Shown here: piece by piece, positions 1 through 7,804 of the stretch | How the letters are laid out: every line of letters begins with the position of its first letter | How positions within the stretch are numbered: the first letter of the stretch is position 1 | From: Acidobacteriaceae bacterium | GTDB taxonomy: Bacteria; Acidobacteriota; Terriglobia; Terriglobales; Acidobacteriaceae | Length of the DNA stretch: 8,524 nt | Direction of reading: 5' to 3' | Assembly (NCBI GenBank): GCA_030049955.1 | Contig: JASIJX010000449.1 | Span: forward strand, 1-8,524 | Translations under genes and position numbers: made by a program | Notes under the pieces: model-generated | What the model was told of the DNA's origin: nothing | The model's input: the letters and a program-made list of their open reading frames with translations, nothing else | Database searches by the model: none

Positions 1-738
1 GTGTCGAAGCTCATCGGCTCGCCTCCGGGATACGTGGGCTACGAGGAGGGCGGACAGTTGACCGAGCGCGTCAAGCGGTCGCCGTATTCAGTGGTTCTGC
101 TCGATGAGATCGAAAAAGCGCATCCGGATGTCTTCAACATCCTGTTGCAGGTCTTTGAGGATGGGCAATTGACCGACGGGCTGGGCAATACCGTCGACTT
201 CAAGAACACCATCGTCATCATGACCTCGAACATCGGCGCGCGGCACCTGCAGAAAAAGCAGGGACTCGGCTTTCAGAGCGACCGCGACGACCTGGTAAGC
301 GAGAAGATCGAGGAACTGGTGAAGAACGAAGTCAAGAAGACGTTCAATCCGGAGTTCCTTAACCGCCTCGACGAAGTGATTCTGTTCCAGTCGCTCTCCG
401 ATGCTGATCTCATTCAGATCGTGGAACTGCTGGTGCAGCAGTTGAACACCAACCTGGCGCAGAAGGCCATCACCATTTCGGTGACCGACGAAGCCAAGAA
501 GTGGATTCTCGACAAGACCATGGTGGACCGCAGCTACGGAGCGCGCCCGTTGCGCCGCGCGCTGCAACGCTATGTCGAAGATCCGCTTTCGGAGGCGCTG
601 ATCGCCGGGCAGATTCCGAACCGGCCGGCGTTCCTCGAAGTCTATCTCGACGCCAACCAACTCTTCTATCGCCCGGTAAGCTCGGACGAGAGCGGCAGCG
701 AAGAGAAGATCGCGGGAGTGGCGCTGTCGAGCAACTGA
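1..738 (+). CDS. clpC: ATP-dependent Clp protease ATP-binding subunit ClpC, C-terminal part (5' end outside window)
   Basis: This is the second AAA+ module of a Hsp100 unfoldase that threads substrates into the ClpP peptidase in the cytoplasm. The GTG at position 1 is an internal valine, because the sequence begins inside the module just before the pore loop; the N domain, first AAA+ ring and second Walker A lie off the window. Counting from position 1, I see the pore loop GYVGY (10-14), Walker B VVLLDE (31-36), sensor-1 TSN (75-77), an LGF tripeptide (89-91), the arginine-finger segment FLNR (R122) and sensor-2 GAR (180-182). In Clp families an LGF/IGF-type loop docks into ClpP, and ClpB disaggregases lack it, so ClpC fits better than ClpB. 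About 60 residues of D2-small domain and a short polar tail follow sensor-2. A hairpin terminator lies 19 nt after the TGA, so the gene ends its transcript here and is separate from secA. Confidence 0.93.
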   Translation: MSKLIGSPPGYVGYEEGGQLTERVKRSPYSVVLLDEIEKAHPDVFNILLQVFEDGQLTDGLGNTVDFKNTIVIMTSNIGARHLQKKQGLGFQSDRDDLVSEKIEELVKNEVKKTFNPEFLNRLDEVILFQSLSDADLIQIVELLVQQLNTNLAQKAITISVTDEAKKWILDKTMVDRSYGARPLRRALQRYVEDPLSEALIAGQIPNRPAFLEVYLDANQLFYRPVSSDESGSEEKIAGVALSSN

Positions 739-757
739 CGAATCAGACCGTAACCCT

Positions 758-790
758 AAAGGCCCCGGCCTAAGCGCCGGGGCCTTTTTT
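758..790 (+). terminator. Rho-independent terminator of clpC
   Basis: A perfect 12-bp stem (758-769 paired with 776-787, nine of the pairs in the GC-rich GGCCCCGGC block) with a 6-nt loop runs into six Ts (785-790). It lies 19 nt after the clpC stop and 54 nt before the secA start, so secA must have its own promoter in the short stretch between or depend on read-through. Confidence 0.93.
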
Positions 791-833
791 CTACCGTCTC
801 CTATGATTCGCCATTCCATTTACACTGATATAC

Positions 834-837
834 GGAG
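834..837 (+). promoter_or_regulatory. secA Shine-Dalgarno site
   Basis: GGAG lies 6 nt upstream of the GTG at 844 and fixes that GTG as the secA start. A possible -10 box TACACT at 821-826 lies between the clpC terminator and this site, but I see no convincing -35 partner, so I do not call the promoter. Confidence 0.75.
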
Positions 838-843
838 AATTTT

Positions 844-3861
<3,018 letters not shown>

Positions 3862-3898
3862 GCGGGCTCTCTCTCAGGCGTATCCTGCCCTGAGCCGC
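3862..3898. other. Weak hairpin between convergent secA and cpaE-like genes
   Basis: The 56-nt gap between the two stop codons holds an imperfect inverted repeat: CTCAGG (3873-3878) pairs with CCTGAG (3889-3894) around a 10-nt loop, with a bulged outer stem GCGG-GCT / AGCCGC. No T-run follows on either strand, so if it ends transcription it is not a classical Rho-independent terminator. Its position between convergent genes is the main reason to note it. Confidence 0.25.
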
Positions 3899-3917
3899 AT
3901 TTCACATCCTGATTGTC

Positions 3918-5114
3918 TTACCGCAACCGGCGGAAGAATCCCTTCTTTTCGTCTTTGGCGGAAATGCCGGCAGCGCCACGGGCCATTTCACGGATTTGCT
4001 GCGCGATGGCCGACTCTTCCAGCACCAGGGGCGTGGCAATGTTTCGCGTGCGTCGCGCAGCGCCGTAGTCATCGGAAACCTTCCACTGCGCCGGGCGCGT
4101 CAGGGTTTTAGCGATCTGCTCGTCATCGAACAACAGCGAGCGCTGCGTGTAGCGGTTGAGCACGATCTGGAGGGTGTCGCTGCGCTTGGCGAAGAGCTGC
4201 GCGATCATGCGATTGGCATTGCGCAACTCGGAGATCCCCACCTGAGTGACCAGGTAGATGGCGGAGCACTGCTCGAAGAGCGCCGTGCCCACCAGGTCGA
4301 CGCGCGAGCCGGCATCCACAACGACGAAGTCGTAAGCGCGGCGCGACACTGAAAGCAGCTTGTCGAGGGCGTCTGGACCGGGCGCACTCGCGGAGAAGTC
4401 GGGAGGCGCGCCCAGAACCGCGAGGCCGGAATCGTGATGTGCCACAATCGACTGCAGAAAGCTGGTATCCAGGCGATCGGAGTTCTTCAGGGCACTCACG
4501 ACCGAGAATTGTGTCCGTATGCCTAGGTTGATGGCAACGTCGCCGAGGGGAAGCCCGAGATCGATTAGTAGTGTGCTTTGCTCGGACTCCTGCTGGAGCG
4601 CAAGCGCGAAGTTTGACGCGATCGTGGTGACGCCGCAACCGCCCTTGGTGCCCAGAAAGACCAGCAGCTTGCCCGCGGCCGGTTGCAGGGCCTGCGTCAC
4701 GCCCTGGCCACTTGCGGCGCGCGCCAGCGCCGCGGTGATTTCGCTCATGTCCAGGGGAAAGGTGAAGAACTCGCGCACACCCAGGCGCATCAGGCGAACC
4801 GCGGCCTTCATGTCCGCGCTCTCGGAGTAGGCCATCACATAGGTGCGGCCATGGCCCTGCAGGTCTTCCGCCAGCTTGATGGCGAAGTCCGGGTTGGCAT
4901 CGACGTCGACGACGACGACATCGTACTGCTGCGCCAGGTTCCAGCTCAGATCCGATGAACTTGCCGGAAACGCCTCAAATTCGCGCAGCTTCACACCTGG
5001 CCTGGCCGACAACGCGTCCGCGACAACTTTCCGCCGACCCGGGTGAGGGCCGAGAAGCGCTACGGACAGGGTTATCTTTTCCACGCCCGCTGGTTTTTTT
5101 TGAACGTCCGTCAT
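3918..5114 (-). CDS. CpaE/TadZ-like MinD-family ATPase with N-terminal receiver-like domain
   Basis: The 398-residue protein has the architecture of CpaE/TadZ, which in Tad/Flp pilus systems marks the pole or site where the secretion machine assembles. Residues 14-135 look like a response-regulator fold: VVVVDVD around D70 gives the acidic core, but the usual lysine near the end is missing (REFFTFPL, 114-121), so a pseudo-receiver is likely. The ParA/MinD-type domain spans about 148-385. Its P-loop KGGCGVTT (157-164) keeps the first, signature lysine (K157) but has Val162 where MinD has the second lysine. The next acidic motif is IDLGLPLGD (184-192), with Gly where many relatives have Asp. 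Walker B is VVVDAGS (264-270). The end is basic (KKGFFRRLR). The ATG at 5114 has only a poor GGGG upstream, but a 10-codon ORF ends in an ATGA overlap with it. The CYTH gene lies 62 nt upstream on the same strand. No other Tad genes are visible, so a pilus role is inferred from the family only. Confidence 0.85.
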   Translation of the reverse strand: MTDVQKKPAGVEKITLSVALLGPHPGRRKVVADALSARPGVKLREFEAFPASSSDLSWNLAQQYDVVVVDVDANPDFAIKLAEDLQGHGRTYVMAYSESADMKAAVRLMRLGVREFFTFPLDMSEITAALARAASGQGVTQALQPAAGKLLVFLGTKGGCGVTTIASNFALALQQESEQSTLLIDLGLPLGDVAINLGIRTQFSVVSALKNSDRLDTSFLQSIVAHHDSGLAVLGAPPDFSASAPGPDALDKLLSVSRRAYDFVVVDAGSRVDLVGTALFEQCSAIYLVTQVGISELRNANRMIAQLFAKRSDTLQIVLNRYTQRSLLFDDEQIAKTLTRPAQWKVSDDYGAARRTRNIATPLVLEESAIAQQIREMARGAAGISAKDEKKGFFRRLR

Positions 5115-5143
5115 GGCCCCACGAGGTAATTAATATTGTCCAT
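5111..5143 (-). CDS. Possible 10-codon leader ORF coupled to the cpaE-like gene
   Basis: ATG at 5143 opens a frame encoding MDNINYLVGP and stops at TGA 5113-5111. The stop shares bases with the ATG of the cpaE-like gene (ATGA). AGGA lies at 5148-5151, four nt before the mini-ORF start, and is a better ribosome site than anything directly in front of the downstream ATG. The layout is typical of translational coupling by termination and re-initiation. The peptide itself has no recognisable function, and chance cannot be excluded for so short a frame. Confidence 0.35.
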   Translation of the reverse strand: MDNINYLVGP

Positions 5144-5176
5144 TTTATCCTGAGGCAGCACTCGTTCTCTGCAGGA

Positions 5177-5761
5177 TCAGGAGCGCGAGACAGCCCGGGC
5201 GATTGCGGCGAAGGTAAGGTTGTCAGCGCTGCAGGCGTGCTGCTGCCGCCACTCGTCAAACAGCCGCCCATAACTGAGCGTGAGATACTCCGACTTCGCG
5301 ACGCCCAGTCTAGCCGAGGCGGCGTCGATCCACGCGGGCACCCCCTCGAGCTCTGCGAATTCGCCAATGGGCGTTTCATCCACTACGCAGTGTCCCGCGC
5401 CGTCAGTCCACTCTTCGCGCCATTTTTCGTACCGAAAGGCTGGCGTCAGACCGAGCGACTGGAAGACTTCGGCGAGCGCATTGCCATCGGATATTTCAGT
5501 TTCTGTCTCAATGCGATGCTTGTGGACGTCTTCGCCGGGGCCATTTGCGGGCAACCGCTTATGGGTGAGAGTCCACCGGTCGCCGTACTGGCGGATACGC
5601 AGGATTTCAGTGCGGGCGCGCATTTGCCGGTCGGGCGTATCGTAGAGCACGTTGCTTTCGAAGGTGCGCGGCGTTTCGAGCCGGAAGCCGGCGTTTGCAA
5701 GGCGCGCGCGAAGCGCAGCCGGATCTGCCACACGGAATTTGATCTCCGTCTCGACGGCCAT
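5177..5761 (-). CDS. CYTH domain protein (class IV adenylate cyclase / triphosphatase superfamily)
   Basis: CYTH enzymes form an eight-stranded tunnel that binds a triphosphate and metal ions; members make cAMP or hydrolyse tripolyphosphate or thiamine triphosphate. Numbered from the ATG at 5761 (194 residues), the EXEXK signature is E4, E6, K8. It is followed by an N-VLYDTPD segment (37-44), basic LRIR (54-57), WTLTHK (63-68), an acidic IETETEI strand (84-90) after R83, YEKWR (111-115), and the C-terminal metal and phosphate motif DETPIGEFAELEG (128-140). All tunnel motifs are present, so it should be active. The HF dipeptide typical of proven class IV adenylate cyclases is absent before EXEXK, so the substrate cannot be assigned; triphosphatase is at least as likely as cyclase. 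A GTG at 5770 in the same frame would add three residues. I prefer the ATG because a -10-like TATACT sits just upstream and no Shine-Dalgarno supports either start. It probably shares a transcript with the cpaE-like gene 62 nt downstream. Confidence 0.88.
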   Translation of the reverse strand: MAVETEIKFRVADPAALRARLANAGFRLETPRTFESNVLYDTPDRQMRARTEILRIRQYGDRWTLTHKRLPANGPGEDVHKHRIETETEISDGNALAEVFQSLGLTPAFRYEKWREEWTDGAGHCVVDETPIGEFAELEGVPAWIDAASARLGVAKSEYLTLSYGRLFDEWRQQHACSADNLTFAAIARAVSRS

Positions 5762-5772
5762 CGTAACCACTG

Positions 5773-5778
5773 AGTATA
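5773..5778 (-). promoter_or_regulatory. Candidate -10 box for the CYTH gene, implying a near-leaderless mRNA
   Basis: Reading the minus strand, TATACT (five of six matches to TATAAT) ends 11 nt before the ATG at 5761. Transcription starting about 7 nt downstream would leave a 5' leader of only about five nt, which fits the lack of a Shine-Dalgarno. No good -35 hexamer stands at 16-18 nt, so this rests on the -10 alone. Confidence 0.35.
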
Positions 5779-5823
5779 CGACGGCTGGCCCAGGGCACGG
5801 GATTGCGCGAGAATAGTTGCGGA

Positions 5824-5867
5824 GCGGATGTTATGCCGGGAAGCACCGCTTCTCCAGATTGATCCGC
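5824..5867 (+). other. Nested hairpin in the sua5 leader
   Basis: The outer arms GCGGAT (5824-5829) and ATCCGC (5862-5867) enclose a tight inner hairpin, GGGAAGC (5838-5844) with GCTTCTC (5848-5854) around a 3-nt ACC loop, including one G-T pair. It ends 18 nt before the sua5 ATG in the divergent CYTH/sua5 intergenic region. It could be an mRNA leader fold or a protein-binding site. No known riboswitch motif is recognised. Confidence 0.35.
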
Positions 5868-5885
5868 GATGGGTAGACAGGGACG

Positions 5886-6980
5886 ATGAAGACGTTGCGG
5901 TTGATTCTGGATTCTCACAATTTGGCTGAACCAAGTCTGACTGAATCAGGTCTGGCTGCTCCGGGCGCGCAGAGCGTGCTCGACGAGGCGGCCAGGATTC
6001 TCAAATCCGGCGGCCTGGTGGCGCTGCCAACCGAAACGGTATACGGTCTTGGCGCCAACGCCTTTGACAGCCGAGCCGTGGAGCGTATTTTTCGCGCCAA
6101 GCAGCGGCCGGCTTGGGACCCGATCATTGTCCACATCGCTCCGCTCGACCGTCGCGATGGCATGTTGGCGGGCCTTGTCGAAGCGATTCCCGAGACAGCG
6201 CGTCTGCTTATCGAGGCCTTTTGGCCGGGGCCGCTTACGCTGCTGTTGCCGCGCACGCGCGCCGTTCCGGATGCGGTGACGGCGGGCCGGCCGCTGGTGG
6301 GCGTGCGCATGCCTGCCCATCCGGTGGCGCTGGCGCTGATTCGCCGCGCGGAGATTCCGGTGGCCGCGCCCAGCGCCAATCTCTTTGGCCATACAAGCCC
6401 CACAACGGCGGCGCATGTGCTCGAGGATCTCGACGGCCGCATCGATGCCGTGCTGGATGCCGGGCCCACGGAGCATGGAGTGGAATCCACCGTGCTCGAT
6501 CCCACCAGGTCGCCAATGGTGATTTACCGGCCGGGCGCGGTGACAGCCGAGCAGATTCGCGCGGTCGCCGGACCGGTGGAGCTATACCGCGAAGCTTCCG
6601 CGCCAGCCGCCGAGCCTGCAGACGCACTGCCTGCGCCGGGCGTAGGGCTGCGGCATTATGCCCCTCATGCGCGGCTCATCCTGGTGGAGGCCGAGGCCGC
6701 CGAACTTGCCGCTTGCCTGGCCGCGCAGGCGCGTAAATACTTTGGCAAAAGGCTGGGAATCATGCTTCCGGCAGGAATCGAGGAGCGCGAAGAGTTCGCC
6801 GGCGCACGGCTTTTCCACTGGGGCCGCTGGGACTCGCCCGACGCGATGGCGCGTGAACTTTACGCGGGACTACGGCAGCTCGACGGCGATCGATGCGAGG
6901 TGATCCTCTGTCCGCTACCGCCTGAGCAGGGAATTGGCGCCGCCATACGTGACCGCCTGCGCAAGGCCGCACGGGGATAA
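5886..6980 (+). CDS. sua5: Threonylcarbamoyl-AMP synthase, Sua5 type
   Basis: The enzyme condenses threonine, bicarbonate and ATP into threonylcarbamoyl-AMP, the donor for t6A at position 37 of ANN-decoding tRNAs, working with the TsaD complex. The 364 residues show the full YrdC fold: PTETVYGLG (48-56), the K72/R74 pair in AKQRP, DPIIVHI (78-84), FWPGPLT (112-118), VGVRMPAHP (138-146), APSAN (161-165), SPTTAAHV (171-178), ESTVLD (200-205) and YRPGAVT (214-220). A linker and APGVGLRHYAPHA (250-262) lead into the C-terminal Sua5 domain, which marks this as the long Sua5 form rather than the short TsaC form. About 40 residues precede the domain, slightly more than usual. The ATG at 5886 has AGGGA very close upstream (5879-5883, 2 nt spacing), so the exact start is less certain than the identity. 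It diverges from the CYTH gene and converges on hfq. Confidence 0.95.
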   Translation: MKTLRLILDSHNLAEPSLTESGLAAPGAQSVLDEAARILKSGGLVALPTETVYGLGANAFDSRAVERIFRAKQRPAWDPIIVHIAPLDRRDGMLAGLVEAIPETARLLIEAFWPGPLTLLLPRTRAVPDAVTAGRPLVGVRMPAHPVALALIRRAEIPVAAPSANLFGHTSPTTAAHVLEDLDGRIDAVLDAGPTEHGVESTVLDPTRSPMVIYRPGAVTAEQIRAVAGPVELYREASAPAAEPADALPAPGVGLRHYAPHARLILVEAEAAELAACLAAQARKYFGKRLGIMLPAGIEEREEFAGARLFHWGRWDSPDAMARELYAGLRQLDGDRCEVILCPLPPEQGIGAAIRDRLRKAARG

Positions 6981-6981
6981 A

Positions 6982-7127
6982 GCAGGGAGTGAGTAAGCAG
7001 GGTCGCAAGGGAGCCAGCCAGCGAGAAGGGTGTCAAAGAAGCAAGCCAGCAAGCACACCTAGCAAGGAAGTCCCTGCGCTTTGACCTTCCCGCTCCCTTG
7101 CAACTGCAAGGATGGCTCGCTCCCTGC
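6982..7127. repeat. Large imperfect inverted repeat filling the sua5-hfq gap
   Basis: Almost all of the 148-nt space between the convergent stop codons is one inverted repeat. Matching blocks, outside to inside: GCAGGGAG (6982-6989) with CTCCCTGC (7120-7127), perfect; then GAG (6991-6993) with CTC (7116-7118) after a T-G wobble; GCAAGGGAG (7005-7013) with CTCCCTTGC (7093-7101), perfect; CGAGAAGG (7022-7029) with CCTTCCCG (7085-7092), one mismatch; TCAAAG (7033-7038) with CTTTGA (7079-7084). The left arm has an extra CCAGCCAG block, and about 40 nt form the centre. The left arm and centre also carry repeated GCAAG (7005, 7041, 7049, 7062, 7106) and AGCAGGG (6981, 6996). There is no strong T-run on either side. 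It could be a bidirectional transcript end, a REP/MITE-like element or a structured RNA. Confidence 0.7.
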
Positions 7128-7128
7128 C

Positions 7129-7473
7129 TTATTGTCCCGTATCGCCCAGTTTGTACATGTACTTGATGGCGGATTTGTAGATCAGCGTCTTGCCCCGGCC
7201 GCGCACCTTGATGGCATTGCGGTCATACCACTCGATGCAGCCCTCCACATGCTCGCCATCCTCGAGCACCACCACCATCGGCGTCTGTGACTGAATCTGC
7301 TTCTGCAGATAGAACAGTTCCGCATGGCGGTTAGGTGCGTCCAGGTCCTCGGGCTGGGCTGAAAAACGTAAAGGCATAGGAGCGGGGATTTCCCTCCGCA
7401 TCCGGCTGAGGGGCCGGAAAAAATCGACGCTGCTTTCGCGGTGTCTTGCGGGCAGAATAGATGAAATGCTCAT
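7129..7473 (-). CDS. hfq: Divergent Hfq-like Sm RNA-binding protein
   Basis: Hfq is a hexameric Sm-like ring that binds small RNAs and mRNA tails. This protein keeps the Sm layout: an N-terminal helix (about 52-62, LFYLQKQIQSQ), Sm1 strands VVVLEDGEHVEGCIEWYDRN (67-86) and Sm2 TLIYKSAIKYMYK (96-108), with YKSAI standing where classical Hfq has YKHAI. By hand alignment to E. coli Hfq, the pore histidine is Ser101, the rim arginine patch (RRER) is IQSQ (60-63), and distal-face Tyr25 and Lys31 become Val69 and His75. It is therefore Hfq-like, perhaps with altered RNA contacts. I chose ATG 7473 (114 residues) because GGGAGGG lies 10 nt upstream. ATGs at 7401 (90 residues) and 7377 (82 residues) have no properly spaced ribosome site but would give a more usual Hfq N-terminus. 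The gene follows holB on the same strand after 331 nt, so it likely has its own promoter. Confidence 0.8.
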   Translation of the reverse strand: MSISSILPARHRESSVDFFRPLSRMRREIPAPMPLRFSAQPEDLDAPNRHAELFYLQKQIQSQTPMVVVLEDGEHVEGCIEWYDRNAIKVRGRGKTLIYKSAIKYMYKLGDTGQ

Positions 7474-7483
7474 AAGAAAACAA

Positions 7484-7490
7484 CCCTCCC
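7484..7490 (-). promoter_or_regulatory. Candidate hfq Shine-Dalgarno site
   Basis: Minus-strand GGGAGGG lies 10 nt before the ATG at 7473. The spacing is long but acceptable, and it is the only purine-rich site near any of the three candidate hfq starts, so it decides the start given here. Confidence 0.5.
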
Positions 7491-7612
7491 TGCTCAAAAA
7501 GTGGTGGCGCGCCCGCGTTGAGCCGGGCACGGAACCTAAGCAGCCCAGGGAAAACCCGACCGGACCATTCAGGCCGGAAACCGTGCACGAGAGAAGAAAA
7601 TCCACATCCAGA

Positions 7613-7641
7613 CCGCTATAGCGGAAACGATCCTGACAGGA
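7613..7641. promoter_or_regulatory. Two adjacent palindromes upstream of hfq, candidate operator
   Basis: A perfect 12-bp palindrome CCGCTATAGCGG (7613-7624) is followed after 6 nt by TCCTG-A-CAGGA (7631-7641), a perfect 5-bp inverted repeat with one central base. Both lie about 140-170 nt upstream of the hfq start. The first contains a -10-like TATAGC in the hfq direction, so a repressor bound here could cover the promoter. The role is inference; the symmetry is plain in the sequence. Confidence 0.4.
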
Positions 7642-7717
7642 AAACCCTTCTGCCCCGTATACATGGGAGCTACTGATACCAGGAGAGATGCCGCAGCAGG
7701 TGTGGAGGTTGCACCCA

Positions 7718-7741
7718 ATTGACCCGGATGCGCGATTGACC
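7718..7741. repeat. ATTGACC direct repeat, 17-nt period
   Basis: ATTGACC occurs at 7718-7724 and again at 7735-7741 in the hfq upstream region. The TTGACC cores resemble -35 boxes on the plus strand, but no -10 follows at the right distance. It may be a pair of protein half-sites or chance. Confidence 0.3.
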
Positions 7742-7804
7742 ACGACGATTTGCCCGAGGGCAAGCGCAGATTGAGGGAAAATCCTAGGTTGGGCTTGGGT
7801 CGAT

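Larger units (their letters stand above)
7474..7804 (-). other. 331-nt intergenic region holB-hfq (hfq leader and promoter region)
   Basis: No convincing gene is found here on either strand. Visible structure: a hairpin GCCCG/CGGGC (7511-7515 with 7524-7528), a bulged hairpin CCGGACC/GGCCGG (7560-7566 with 7572-7577), two adjacent palindromes (7613-7624 and 7631-7641) and a 7-bp direct repeat (7718-7724, 7735-7741). A TATAGC inside the first palindrome could be a -10 box for hfq, but its -35 partner at 17 nt is poor. I tested it by eye for tRNA, SRP RNA, RNase P RNA, tmRNA and common riboswitch signatures and recognised none. Confidence 0.5.

Noticed and set aside
1..3. GTG as the start of a complete 245-residue protein
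   Set aside because: The codon falls inside the ClpC second AAA+ module, next to the pore loop; the gene continues past the window edge.
5177..5761. Firm call as adenylate cyclase (cyaB)
   Set aside because: The EXEXK tunnel motifs are shared by triphosphatases, and the HF dipeptide of proven class IV cyclases is missing, so substrate was left open.
7005..7110. GCAAG repeats as a CRISPR array
   Set aside because: The repeats are only five bases with irregular spacing and no spacer-repeat structure.
7511..7560. Possible SRP (4.5S) RNA core, because of GGAA and AGCAGCC near each other
   Set aside because: The helix-8 pairing and the required GGAA-tetraloop context do not form, so the resemblance is superficial.
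7569..7664. 31-codon minus-strand frame with a hydrophobic stretch (IVSAIAVWMWIFF)
   Set aside because: It could be a small membrane peptide, but it has no ribosome site and its codons run through the palindromes, which explains part of the sequence.
7688..7774. 28-codon plus-strand frame after AGGAG
   Set aside because: The AGGAG is only two nt from the ATG, the peptide has no recognisable feature, and it is antisense to the hfq leader.
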